64,000 bases of DNA, taken from Bog-793 sp963785415 (GTDB lineage: Bacteria; Actinomycetota; Acidimicrobiia; Acidimicrobiales; Bog-793). Below are positions 42,702 to 51,415 of the stretch, one piece after another. How positions within the stretch are numbered: position 1 is the stretch's first letter; the number at the start of each line of letters is the position of its first letter. Where the stretch lies: NCBI GenBank assembly GCA_963785415.1, contig CAWAVB010000001.1:1798001-1862000 (forward strand), given 5' to 3'. The position numbers and the translations under genes are program-made. Below the pieces are notes generated by a model that made no database searches, had not been told where the DNA came from, and saw nothing but the letters and a program-made list of their open reading frames with translations.

Positions 42702-44773
42702 TGCGCTGGCGGCAGTCTTCGCGCCCCAACAGGCGGCGTCGAGCGGCGCGTTGGGACGGCACGGTCCGCCCGACCAACGCCTTCGGCCCGCCCCCGCCGC
42801 CGCCGAAATCCGTCCGGCGCACGAGGAGGAAGAAGCCCGACCGGGCGGGCGGCCCGCCAGCCGATCGCCAGGGGCCGCGGGTCGGCGTCCGGCTCTCGAT
42901 CGCCGCGGTCGTGATCGTCGGGATGTTCGGGACGCTCCTCGTCCGGCTCTGGTCGCTCCAGGTCCTCCAGGGGCGCAAGCTCGGGAGCGCGGCCGTCGAG
43001 ACGACGACGCGCAACGTCGTCACCCCGGCGCCGCGGGGCGAGATCCTCGCCCGCGGGGGCCAGGCGCTCGCCAAGGACACCGCCGAGTGGGTCGTGACCC
43101 TGGAGACGACCCCCGGCCTCAACGGGGCCCGGATCGCCGACCCGGCGGTGAAGCGCCGGCTCGTCGTGCTCATCCCCGGGCTCTCGGTGAAGGGGATCGA
43201 CGCCGACCTGGCGAGCAACCAGTTCAGCCCCTACCAGCCGGTCCCGGTGGCGTTCAACGTCTCGCCCGAAGCCGTCCTCTACATCAAAGAGCACCCGTCG
43301 CAGTTCCCCGGCGTCGTCGCCCAGCAGGAGTCGGTGCGCGACTACCCCTACGTCGGCCTCGCGACCCAGACGATCGGCTACGTCCGCCAGATCACCGCCG
43401 CTGAGCTCACCCAGTACAAGCGCTACGGCTACCAGGAGAACGAGATCGTCGGGCAGGCCGGCCTCGAGGAGGAGTACGAGCTCTTCCTGCAGGGCAAGCC
43501 CGGCATCGTGACCGAGGCCGTCGATCCTTCGGGCCAGGTCGTGCGGACCGTCTCGACGCAGGCGGCGACGCCCGGCGACTCGATCAAGCTGAACCTCGAC
43601 CTCGGTCTGGAAAAGGAGGTCAGCACGGCGCTCGCCAACGAGATCACCGCCGTGCGCGCCACCGGCAAGGCGGCGCCGCTCGGCGCGGCCGTCGTTCTTG
43701 ACACCCGCAACGGCCAGGTCCTCGCGATGGACTCCTACCCGAGCTACGACGACAACTGGTGGGAGACCGGGATGACGGACGCCCGCTACGCGCTCCTCAA
43801 AGCGGGGAACGGGTACCCGCTCAACAACTGGGCTGTCCAGGGCTTCCAGCCCCCGGGGTCGACGTTCAAGCTCGTGACGGCGACCGCGGCCCTCAACACC
43901 GGGCTCATCACGCCGTACTCGATCATCGACGACACCGGCACCTATCCCCTCCCGGGTAGCGCGCCGCTCCACGACGCCGACAACGTGCCGCTCGGCGACG
44001 TGAACGTGGTGACCGCGCTCACCCGGTCGAGCGACGTCTTTTTCTACACGCTCGGTGGTCGTTTCTGGGAGGACCGCGACGCCTACGGGATGACGCCCAT
44101 CCAGAACGAGGCCCATCTCTACGGGCTCGGGGTGCCCTCGGGGATCGACCTGCCGGCCAGCGAGGTGCAGAACGGCTGGGTCGACAGCCCCCAGACCCGC
44201 AAGCTCCTCCACGAGCAGTTCCCGAAGGTCTACGCCGACACCTGGTACCTCGGTGACAACGTCGAGATGGCCTTCGGACAGGGCGAGACCGTCGTCACGC
44301 CGATCCAGCTCGCGACGGCGTACGCGACGTTCGCCAACGGCGGCACCCGCTACGCGCCCGAGCTCGCCGCCTCGGTCATCTCGCCCGCGGGCAAGGTCGT
44401 GAAGCGCTTCGCGCCCAAGGTCCTCGACCATGTCACGATGTCGGCGGAGACCCGCCAGGCGATCCTCACGGGGCTCGAGGGTGTCGTGCAGAACCCGCTC
44501 GGCACCGCGTACGCCGACTTCGTCGGGTTCAACTTCTCGAAATGGAACCTCGCCGGCAAGACGGGGACGGCGACGGTGACGGTGAATGACGTCATCCAGC
44601 CGACGTCGTGGTTCGTCTCCTTCGGCGGGCCGCGGGGCCAGGCGCCGCGCTACGTCGTCTGCGTCGAGATCAACCAGGCGGGCTTCGGCGCCTCGGCGGC
44701 AGCGCCCGTCGTCCGGCAGATCTACAACTACCTGTACGCCCACGGGATCGGCAGGTCCCAGGCAGGCAAGTGA
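42701..44773 (+). CDS. mrdA: Penicillin-binding protein 2 (elongation-specific transpeptidase)
   Basis: 690 aa from GTG 42701. Cytoplasmic basic/Pro-rich tail of ~65 residues, one membrane anchor (VGVRLSIAAVVIVGMFGTLLV), a PBP dimerisation domain, then the transpeptidase: PPGSTFKLVTA with nucleophile Ser ~387 and Lys 390, SSD in LTRSSDVFFY (SxN motif with Asp replacing Asn), and AGKTGTAT (KTG, ~618). Works with RodA, MreC and MreD in side-wall synthesis. The usual partner rodA is not next to it. Overlaps mreD by one base. Confidence 0.94.
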   Translation: MRWRQSSRPNRRRRAARWDGTVRPTNAFGPPPPPPKSVRRTRRKKPDRAGGPPADRQGPRVGVRLSIAAVVIVGMFGTLLVRLWSLQVLQGRKLGSAAVETTTRNVVTPAPRGEILARGGQALAKDTAEWVVTLETTPGLNGARIADPAVKRRLVVLIPGLSVKGIDADLASNQFSPYQPVPVAFNVSPEAVLYIKEHPSQFPGVVAQQESVRDYPYVGLATQTIGYVRQITAAELTQYKRYGYQENEIVGQAGLEEEYELFLQGKPGIVTEAVDPSGQVVRTVSTQAATPGDSIKLNLDLGLEKEVSTALANEITAVRATGKAAPLGAAVVLDTRNGQVLAMDSYPSYDDNWWETGMTDARYALLKAGNGYPLNNWAVQGFQPPGSTFKLVTATAALNTGLITPYSIIDDTGTYPLPGSAPLHDADNVPLGDVNVVTALTRSSDVFFYTLGGRFWEDRDAYGMTPIQNEAHLYGLGVPSGIDLPASEVQNGWVDSPQTRKLLHEQFPKVYADTWYLGDNVEMAFGQGETVVTPIQLATAYATFANGGTRYAPELAASVISPAGKVVKRFAPKVLDHVTMSAETRQAILTGLEGVVQNPLGTAYADFVGFNFSKWNLAGKTGTATVTVNDVIQPTSWFVSFGGPRGQAPRYVVCVEINQAGFGASAAAPVVRQIYNYLYAHGIGRSQAGK

Positions 44774-45125
44774 CCCGTTCCCGCATGTTCATCTGATTGC
44801 AACGGTCGACGGCCCGGGGCGCGGGGGGCCCTGGGTTAGACTGAGCCCAGGATGATCACACCGCAAGCAGGGAAAACGCGCCAGCGACCACTGCGCGTGC
44901 CGGAAGCGGCCGTGTCCGTCACCCGTTGCGCGTGCGGGGCCGGGGGGCCCTGCGCCGTGCAAGCACTCGCCGCTGCCCGGGCGGGAATGTCGGTGCCCGC
45001 TTCCCGCGGCGGCAGAACAGATCGATGTGGCCCCATCGCGGCACGGCGCGGCGGAAGTTTCGCCTGTGCGCGCGCGGTGGATCCCGCGCACCTTCGCGGT
45101 GCGCGTCCTAGAAGGGATCTTTCGC
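44774..45125 (+). promoter_or_regulatory. 352-nt leader of the RNase E/G gene
   Basis: No gene supported between mrdA and rne. TTAGACTGAG (around 44835) holds a TAGACT -10-like box. Short frames here lack family likeness, although the GC-rich text is open in several frames. The last 46 nt can fold around the ribosome binding site. A long structured leader fits RNase E-type genes, many of which are autoregulated through their 5' UTR, but that is inference. Confidence 0.45.
45080..45119 (+). promoter_or_regulatory. Hairpin that could occlude the rne ribosome binding site
   Basis: CGCGCACC (45085-45092) pairs with GGTGCGCG (45098-45105) around loop TTCGC, and outside it GATCCC (45080-45085) can pair with GGGATC (45114-45119), part of the likely Shine-Dalgarno AGAAGGGA. 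The base C45085 cannot be in both helices at once. The ATG is at 45126. Confidence 0.5.
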
Positions 45126-46826
45126 ATGTCCGACCCGACCACCGGTGCCATCGGCACCGGGGAGCCGCGACGCCCGGTTGGCTCCGCGGCGTCCCGTGCG
45201 GCGCTAGACACCTCGGGCGCCGCCCGCAGGGCTGAGGCGCCGCCGAAGCCGAAGATCGGCGACACCCGGCCGGCACCGCCGGTCCGGGGGGCGACCCCCG
45301 GGTCCAACGGGGCCGGTCCCCCGAAGCCGCGTCGGCGCCGCCGCGGCGGCCGCGGGCGCGGCGGGCGGCCACACGCTGCGAAGCCCGAGGCCGAGCTCGA
45401 GGCCGTGCCGGCTGCAAGCCGGCCGGTGCGGGCGAGCGGACGGCCCGCGGCCCGCCCGGCCCGTGCCGAACCGATCGGCCGGGAGCCGGACGACGCCGGA
45501 GAGGCGGGCCGGACGGCGACGGGCCGGCGTCGGGGCCGGGAACGCAAGGGCCGGCCGGTCGGGCGCTACCTCATGTGCGTGCACGTCGCCCAGGACGCGA
45601 CCCAGATCGCCGTGCTCGAGGGCCGCTCGCTCATCGAGCACCACGTCGCCCGGGCCCTCGACGACGCCAACCAGATCGACGGCAACATCTACCGCGGCCG
45701 GGTGAAGAACGTCCTGCCGGGGATGGAGGCCGCGTTCGTCGACATCGGCACGCCGAAGAACGCCGTCCTGTACTGGGGCGACGTCCAGACCGACCGTGAC
45801 GAAGGGATCGAGCGCGATCCCGGCACGACCCGGATCGAGCACCTTTTGCGGCCCGGCCAGACGATCATCTGCCAGGTCACGAAGAACCCGATCGGCGTGA
45901 AGGGCGCGCGTCTCACCCAGGAGGTCTCGATTCCGGGCCGCTTCGTCGTTCTCGTACCGGAGTCGAGCGCCAGCGGCATCTCGAAGCGACTCGACGACCG
46001 CGAGCGCAAGCGCCTGCGCAAGGTGCTCGAGGGGATCCGGCCCGACGGTCACGGGATCATCGTCCGGACGGCCGCCGAGGGCGCGAGCGCCGAGGAGCTG
46101 CGCCGGGACATCGCGCAGCTCGTGAAGATCTGGGACGAGATCGCCGACAAGGCGAAGCACCTCCCCGCTCCGGCGCTTTTGTACTCGGAGCCGCACATCG
46201 CCCTGCGCGTGATCCGGGAGGAGTTCACCGAGGAGTACCGCGGGGTCATCGTCGACGACCCGGACCTTTACGAGCTCGTCCACTCCTACGTCGCCGAGAT
46301 CGACCCGGCGCTCGCCGACCGTGTCGAGTACTACGACACGCAAAGCGAGGACCTGCCGCTTTTCGAGCGCCAGCACATCCACGAGCAGCTGCACAAGGCG
46401 CTCAACCACAAGGTCTGGCTCGTCTCCGGCGGGTCGCTCATCATCGAGCGCACCGAGGCGCTGACGGTGATCGACGTGAACACCGGCAAGAACGTCGGCT
46501 CGTCGAGCCTCGAGGAGACGGTGTTCCGCAACAACGTCGAAGCGGCCGAGGAGATCGCCCGCCAGCTGCGCCTGCGGGACATCGGCGGGATCATCGTCAT
46601 CGACTTCATCGACATGGAGCTGAAGGCGAATCGCGCCGAGGTCGTGGCGACGTTGCGGAACGCGCTGTCGCGGGACAAGACCCCGACCCAGGTGTTTGAG
46701 ATCTCCGAGCTCGGGCTCGTCGAGATGACCCGCAAACGCGTCGGCGAAGGTCTCCTCGAGGCGCTCAGCGAGACCTGCCCGATGTGCAAAGGCCGCGGGA
46801 TCATCTTTTCGGAGGACGAGGACTGA
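45126..46826 (+). CDS. rne: Ribonuclease E/G family endoribonuclease
   Basis: 566 aa from ATG 45126. The first ~145 residues are Arg/Gly/Pro/Ala-rich and disordered, as in actinobacterial enzymes where accessory regions sit N-terminally. Then the S1 domain (GNIYRGRVKNVLPGMEAAFVDIG), RNase H-like and 5'-sensor parts, and the catalytic DNase I-like part with LTVIDVNTGKNVG and IIVIDFIDM (metal Asp residues). The zinc-link CPMCKGRGII is at the C-terminus. Processes rRNA and degrades mRNA. Followed by rplU-rpmA, the usual arrangement. Confidence 0.94.
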   Translation: MSDPTTGAIGTGEPRRPVGSAASRAALDTSGAARRAEAPPKPKIGDTRPAPPVRGATPGSNGAGPPKPRRRRRGGRGRGGRPHAAKPEAELEAVPAASRPVRASGRPAARPARAEPIGREPDDAGEAGRTATGRRRGRERKGRPVGRYLMCVHVAQDATQIAVLEGRSLIEHHVARALDDANQIDGNIYRGRVKNVLPGMEAAFVDIGTPKNAVLYWGDVQTDRDEGIERDPGTTRIEHLLRPGQTIICQVTKNPIGVKGARLTQEVSIPGRFVVLVPESSASGISKRLDDRERKRLRKVLEGIRPDGHGIIVRTAAEGASAEELRRDIAQLVKIWDEIADKAKHLPAPALLYSEPHIALRVIREEFTEEYRGVIVDDPDLYELVHSYVAEIDPALADRVEYYDTQSEDLPLFERQHIHEQLHKALNHKVWLVSGGSLIIERTEALTVIDVNTGKNVGSSSLEETVFRNNVEAAEEIARQLRLRDIGGIIVIDFIDMELKANRAEVVATLRNALSRDKTPTQVFEISELGLVEMTRKRVGEGLLEALSETCPMCKGRGIIFSEDED

Positions 46827-46905
46827 ACCCGCCCCCGGACCCGCCTTGCGACGAACACCGAGGTCGGTCGGGGGACCCCCGCCCGATTGCTACGATGGCG
46901 GCCTC

Positions 46906-47259
46906 ATGTACGCAGTGATCGCATCTGGCGGAAAACAAGAACGCGTCGAGGTCGGAACCCGTGTCGAGGTCGAGCTCGTCGGCGACGAGGACGACGTCGT
47001 CTCGTTCTCGCCGGTCCTCCTCGTCGACGGCACGACCGTCGTCGCCGGGCGCGGCGCGCTCGCCTCGGCGAAGGTCGCCGGTCGCGTGGTCGGCCGGTCG
47101 AAGGGCCCGAAGATCGTCGGCTTCACCTACCAGCCGAAGGCCCGGGGCCGGCGGCGTTTCGGTCACCGCCAGCACTACTCGGTCGTCGAGATCACCGCGA
47201 TCGAGCCGGGTGGGAAGTCGCCCGCCCGCACGACGCCGAAGAAGTCGCAGGAGGCCTGA
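46906..47259 (+). CDS. rplU: 50S ribosomal protein L21
   Basis: 117 aa. MYAVIASGGKQERVEVGTRV and KIVGFTYQPKARGRRRFGHRQHYSVVEI are L21 signatures. The ATG at 46906 is chosen for the conserved N-terminus; TACGAT at 46891-46896 is a likely -10 for a near-leaderless start. A short Pro/Lys tail follows the domain. Confidence 0.96.
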   Translation: MYAVIASGGKQERVEVGTRVEVELVGDEDDVVSFSPVLLVDGTTVVAGRGALASAKVAGRVVGRSKGPKIVGFTYQPKARGRRRFGHRQHYSVVEITAIEPGGKSPARTTPKKSQEA

Positions 47260-47517
47260 GTGTCCAAGACCAAAGGTGGCGGGTCGACCCGCAACGGCCG
47301 GGATTCCAATGCCCAGCGGCTCGGTGTGAAGGCCTCGGACGGTTGTGTCGTCACCGCCGGTGCGATCATCGTGCGCCAGCGGGGCACGCACTTCCACGCC
47401 GGGGCGAACGTCGGGCGCGGCGGCGACGACACCCTGTTCGCCCGGGCGAGCGGCACGGTCCGCTTCGCCGAGCGGCGCGGCCGGCGACTCGTCGACGTCG
47501 AGACCGGCGAGGCGTGA
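47260..47517 (+). CDS. rpmA: 50S ribosomal protein L27
   Basis: 85 aa from GTG, directly after the rplU stop. SKTKGGGSTRNGRDSNAQRL, GAIIVRQRGTHFHAGANVG and GRGGDDTLFARASG are diagnostic. L27 reaches the peptidyl transferase centre through its N-terminus. Confidence 0.97.
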   Translation: MSKTKGGGSTRNGRDSNAQRLGVKASDGCVVTAGAIIVRQRGTHFHAGANVGRGGDDTLFARASGTVRFAERRGRRLVDVETGEA

Positions 47518-47549
47518 GCCGCACCTCGTAGCGGGTCGCCTCGACCTGT

Positions 47550-47581
47550 GGCGCACTCCTCCCGAGCCGGTGGAGTGCGCC
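47550..47581 (+). terminator. Hairpin between rpmA and obgE
   Basis: GGCGCACTCC (47550-47559) pairs perfectly with GGAGTGCGCC (47572-47581) around a 12-nt loop. No U-tract follows, so it may be an attenuator or processing site adjusting Obg relative to ribosomal proteins. Confidence 0.55.
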
Positions 47582-47600
47582 CCCTGAGAAAGGCACCGAC

Positions 47601-48884
47601 ATGGCCGGCTTCGTCGACGAGGCCCAGGTCCACGTGAGGGCGGGAGACGGCGGGGCTGGCGCCGTGTCGTTCCGTCGTGAGGCGCACGTGTCGCGCGGCG
47701 GGCCCGACGGGGGCGACGGCGGCCGGGGCGGCGACGTCTACCTCGAGGCGACGCCCGCGCTCGCCTCGCTCCTCGCCTTCCGGGATCATCCGCACCGGCG
47801 CGCCGAGAGCGGCGCCCACGGGGGTGGGGCTCGCCGCCACGGGCGGGCCGGGCGGGACCTCGTCGTCCCCGTTCCGGTCGGGACCGTCGTGCGCGGGACC
47901 GGTGGCGAGATCCTCGCCGACCTCACCTCGCCGGGCGACCGCCTGCGGGCCGCCGAGGGCGGGCGCGGCGGGGCCGGCAACGCCCGGTTCCTCACGAACC
48001 GCCTGCGGGCGCCGGCCTTCGGCGAGCAGGGCGAGGTTGGCGAGGAGCGCTGGCTCGACCTCGAGCTGAAGCTCGTCGCCGACGTGGCCCTCGTCGGCTT
48101 CCCGAACTGCGGCAAGTCGACGCTCATCGCCCGGATCTCGGCCGCGAGGCCCAAGATCGCCGACTACCCGTTCACGACGCTCGAGCCGCACCTCGGCGTC
48201 GTCCGCCTGGCGGGCGGTGCCGGCGCCGCGGCGCGGGGCGCGACGGAGTTCGTCGTCGCCGACGTCCCGGGCCTCGTCGAGGGCGCGAGCGAGGGGCGGG
48301 GCCTCGGTCACCGCTTCCTGCGCCACGTCGAGCGGACGCGCGCCCTTGTCGTGATGGTCGATCTTTCGCCGAGTGAGGGGCGCGCGCCCGCCGACCAGGC
48401 CCGCGTGCTCGCCGACGAGCTCGGTCGCTTCAGCCCGGACCTCGTCGCCCGCCCGCGGGTGATCATCGGCTCGCGGGCGGACATGGTGCCGGGGCCGGCG
48501 CGACCCCGTCTTGGGGACTACGGGGGCGAGCTTGAGATCTCGTCGGTCACCGGCGAGGGTATCGCCGAGCTCGTCGGCCGCCTCGGCGTCCTCGTCGAGG
48601 ACGCCCGCCGGGACGCCGGGTCCGCCGTGGCGGCACCCGTCGAGCACCGCCCGGTGCCCGAGGGCGTCGTCGTCCGGCGCGAGGGCGCCGGGTTCGTCGT
48701 TCGCGGCCGCGCCGCCGAGCGCGCCGTCGGCCTGTCGGACCTCACCGACCCCGACGCGGCGGCGCTCGTCCAGCGCCGCCTCCGGCGACTCGGCGTCGAC
48801 CGGGCGCTCGCCCGCGCCGGCGCCCGACCGGGAGACGACGTCCGGATCGGCAAGCTCACATTCACCTACAGCGAGGACACGTGA
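47601..48884 (+). CDS. obgE: GTPase Obg/CgtA
   Basis: 427 aa. Gly-rich Obg fold (FVDEAQVHVRAGDGGAGAVS, GGPDGGDGGRGGDVYL), G domain with VGFPNCGKSTLIARIS (G1), FTTLEPHLGVV (G2), VADVPGLVEGAS (G3) and a weakly conserved G4. C-terminal OCT domain with FVVRGRAAERAVGLSDL. Acts in 50S assembly and stress control. The ATG follows GAGAAAGGCACC. Confidence 0.95.
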   Translation: MAGFVDEAQVHVRAGDGGAGAVSFRREAHVSRGGPDGGDGGRGGDVYLEATPALASLLAFRDHPHRRAESGAHGGGARRHGRAGRDLVVPVPVGTVVRGTGGEILADLTSPGDRLRAAEGGRGGAGNARFLTNRLRAPAFGEQGEVGEERWLDLELKLVADVALVGFPNCGKSTLIARISAARPKIADYPFTTLEPHLGVVRLAGGAGAAARGATEFVVADVPGLVEGASEGRGLGHRFLRHVERTRALVVMVDLSPSEGRAPADQARVLADELGRFSPDLVARPRVIIGSRADMVPGPARPRLGDYGGELEISSVTGEGIAELVGRLGVLVEDARRDAGSAVAAPVEHRPVPEGVVVRREGAGFVVRGRAAERAVGLSDLTDPDAAALVQRRLRRLGVDRALARAGARPGDDVRIGKLTFTYSEDT

Positions 48885-48942
48885 TGCGCCGATCGCACGG
48901 GGGATGCATCCCGGTCGGGACGGATGGACGAGGGGCCGGGCG

Positions 48943-50088
48943 ATGACGGTCGTCGTGAAGATCGGGTCGACGTCGGTGACGGCCGCGGACGGCCGCGTCG
49001 ACGTCGCTGCCGTCGAGAAGCTCGCCCGGGAGATCGGCACCCTGTGGCGGTCCGGCCGCCCGGCCGTCGTCGTCACCTCGGGGGCGGTGAGCGCCGGCGT
49101 TGCCGCGGTGGAGCCGCCCGCCGGCCGCCCGGCGGACACGACGACCCTCCAGGCGCTCTCGACGATCGGCCAGCACCGGCTGATGCGCGTCTACGACGAC
49201 GCCTTCGCCGCCGAGCACCTCTTGGTCGCCCAGGTGCTGCTCTCGTTGCCGGACTTCGGGGCGCGTCACCAGTACCTGCACGCCCGTGAGACGATCAACC
49301 GGCTCATCGAGCTCGGGGCGGTGCCGGTCATCAACGAGAACGACGCCGTCGCCGACGACGAGATCCGCTGCGGCGACAACGACCGCCTCGCCGCGCTCGT
49401 CGCCAACCTCGTCGGCGCCGAGTGCCTCGTCCTGCTCACCGACACGGAGGGCCTGTTCGACGCCGACCCGAGGCGGTTCGCTGACGCGACGCTCGTCGAG
49501 CAGGTCGTCGCCGTCGACGCCGCCTTCGACGCGGTCGCCGGTGGCGCGGGTTCCCCCGCCGGCAGCGGGGGCATGGCGACGAAGCTGGCCGCCGCCCGCG
49601 TCGCGGCGTGGTGCGGCGTGCGCGCCGTGATCGCCGCCGCCTCCCGTCCCGACGTCGTTGTCGACGCGGTCGCCGGGTCAGCCGGGGTCGGCACGACGAT
49701 CCTGCCCCGCGACGAACGGCTCCCGGCCCGCAAGGCGTGGATCGCCTTCGCGCTCCCGGCGGTCGGCCGGGTCGTCGTCGACGACGGTTGCCGCCGCGCC
49801 CTCGTTGAGCACGAGGCGAGCCTGCTCCCCGCGGGCGTCGTCGAGATCGCCACGCCGTTCGGGAGCGACGACCCGATCGAGATCGTCGCGGCGGACGGCG
49901 CGGTCATCGCCAAGGGGATCGCCCGGCGCCCGTCGGACCGCGCCGGCGAGTGGATCGGCCGCCGCTCGGCTGACCTGCCGCCGGACCTCGCGGGTGAGCT
50001 CGTCCACCGTGACGACCTCGTCGTGCTCACCGGGGTGGCCTCGTCCCGGAGAGGCTCGCGTTCGCCGCGTCGGGCCGCGCCCCGGTAG
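48943..50088 (+). CDS. proB: Glutamate 5-kinase with PUA domain
   Basis: 381 aa from ATG 48943. Kinase part: VVVKIGSTSVTAADGRVD, VTSGAVSAGVAA, INENDAVADDEIRCGDNDRL and SGGMATKLAAARVAAWCGV. The C-terminal PUA domain is at about residues 270-360 (RKAWIAFALPAVGRVVVDDG ... VEIATPFGSDDPI). First step of proline synthesis, normally feedback-inhibited by proline. The open frame before 48943 overlaps obgE and is rejected. Confidence 0.95.
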   Translation: MTVVVKIGSTSVTAADGRVDVAAVEKLAREIGTLWRSGRPAVVVTSGAVSAGVAAVEPPAGRPADTTTLQALSTIGQHRLMRVYDDAFAAEHLLVAQVLLSLPDFGARHQYLHARETINRLIELGAVPVINENDAVADDEIRCGDNDRLAALVANLVGAECLVLLTDTEGLFDADPRRFADATLVEQVVAVDAAFDAVAGGAGSPAGSGGMATKLAAARVAAWCGVRAVIAAASRPDVVVDAVAGSAGVGTTILPRDERLPARKAWIAFALPAVGRVVVDDGCRRALVEHEASLLPAGVVEIATPFGSDDPIEIVAADGAVIAKGIARRPSDRAGEWIGRRSADLPPDLAGELVHRDDLVVLTGVASSRRGSRSPRRAAPR

Positions 50089-50096
50089 CCTTCGCC

Positions 50097-51344
50097 ATGG
50101 CCCCGGAACCGCTCGCAGCACTCGGCCGGCGCGCTAAGGCCGCGGCCCGGAACCTCGCCACCGCGACGACGAGCCAGAAGAACGACGCCCTCGATTACGC
50201 CGCCGAGGCGCTGATCGGCGCGTCCGGCGAGGTCCTCGCGGCGAACGCCCACGACGTCGCCCGGGCCGAGACGGCCGGCGGGACGGAGGCGATCGTCGAC
50301 CGGCTCCGCCTGAGCGAGGCGCGTCTCGACGAGATGGCCGGCGGCCTGCGAGCGGTCGCCGCGCTCGCCGACCCCGTCGGTGAGGTCGTCGAGGGTTGGA
50401 CCCTCCCGAACGGGCTCGCCGTCCGGCGGGTGCGCGTGCCGCTCGGCGTCGTCGGCATCGTCTACGAGAACCGGCCGAACGTGACCTCGGACGCGGCGGG
50501 GCTCTGCGTGAAATCAGGGAACGCGGCCTTGCTGCGCGGCTCGGCGGGCGCGATCGCATCCAACGTGGCGATCGCGGGGGCCCTGCGATCCGGGATCGCC
50601 AAGGCGGGTCTGCCCGCCGACTGCGTCCTGCTCGTCGAGGACACCCGGCGCGAGACGGTCGCCGAGTTCGTCAGGCTGCGCGGCGTGATCGACTGCCTCG
50701 TGCCCCGTGGCGGACCGGCGCTCGTCGCGCTCGTCGTCGATCAGGCGACGGTGCCGTACGTCATCGACGGCGACGGGAACTGTCATGTCTACGTCGACGC
50801 CTCGGCCGACCTCGACGTCGCCGAGCGGATCGTCGTCAACGCGAAGACCCAGCGTCCGAGCGTGTGCAACGCGATGGAGACCCTGATCGTCCACCGCGCG
50901 ATCGCGCCCACCGTGCTGCCTCGGCTCGCCCGGGCCCTCGAGGGCGTCGAGCTCGTCGGGGACGAGGCGGCCCGCGCCGTCCTGCCCGGGATCGGCGTCG
51001 CGACCGACGAGGACTTCGCGACGGAGTTCCTCCGCCTGAAGCTCGCCATCGCCGTCGTCGACGACCTCGACGGCGCGCTCGAGCACATCGCCCGCTACTC
51101 GACCGGGCATTCCGAGGCGATCGTGACGCGCGACTACGAAGCCGCCCGGCGATTCACCCGGGAGGTCGACGCCGCGGCGGTGCTCGTCAACGCCTCGACC
51201 CGCTTCGTCGACGGTGGCGAGCTCGGGCTCGGCGCCGAGATCGGGATCTCGACCCAGAAGCTGCACGCCCGCGGCCCGATGGGGTTGCGCGAGCTCACCT
51301 CGGTGAAGTTCGTGATCGAGGGCGACGGCCAGGTCCGCGCGTAG
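50097..51344 (+). CDS. proA: Gamma-glutamyl phosphate reductase
   Basis: 415 aa ALDH-fold enzyme that makes glutamate semialdehyde from the proB product. PLGVVGIVYENRPNVTSDAAGLC, GNAALLRGSAGAIASN, VHRAIAP after the catalytic-Cys segment KTQRPSVCNAMET, and ASTRFVDGGELGLGAEIGIST are diagnostic. Starts 9 nt after proB. Confidence 0.96.
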   Translation: MAPEPLAALGRRAKAAARNLATATTSQKNDALDYAAEALIGASGEVLAANAHDVARAETAGGTEAIVDRLRLSEARLDEMAGGLRAVAALADPVGEVVEGWTLPNGLAVRRVRVPLGVVGIVYENRPNVTSDAAGLCVKSGNAALLRGSAGAIASNVAIAGALRSGIAKAGLPADCVLLVEDTRRETVAEFVRLRGVIDCLVPRGGPALVALVVDQATVPYVIDGDGNCHVYVDASADLDVAERIVVNAKTQRPSVCNAMETLIVHRAIAPTVLPRLARALEGVELVGDEAARAVLPGIGVATDEDFATEFLRLKLAIAVVDDLDGALEHIARYSTGHSEAIVTRDYEAARRFTREVDAAAVLVNASTRFVDGGELGLGAEIGISTQKLHARGPMGLRELTSVKFVIEGDGQVRA

Positions 51345-51415
51345 CGACCAGCGGATCCGAGGCGGCGGGCCGCCGTCGTTTCCGCCGCCATGCGGCGGCC
51401 AGTAGGGTGCGGAAG

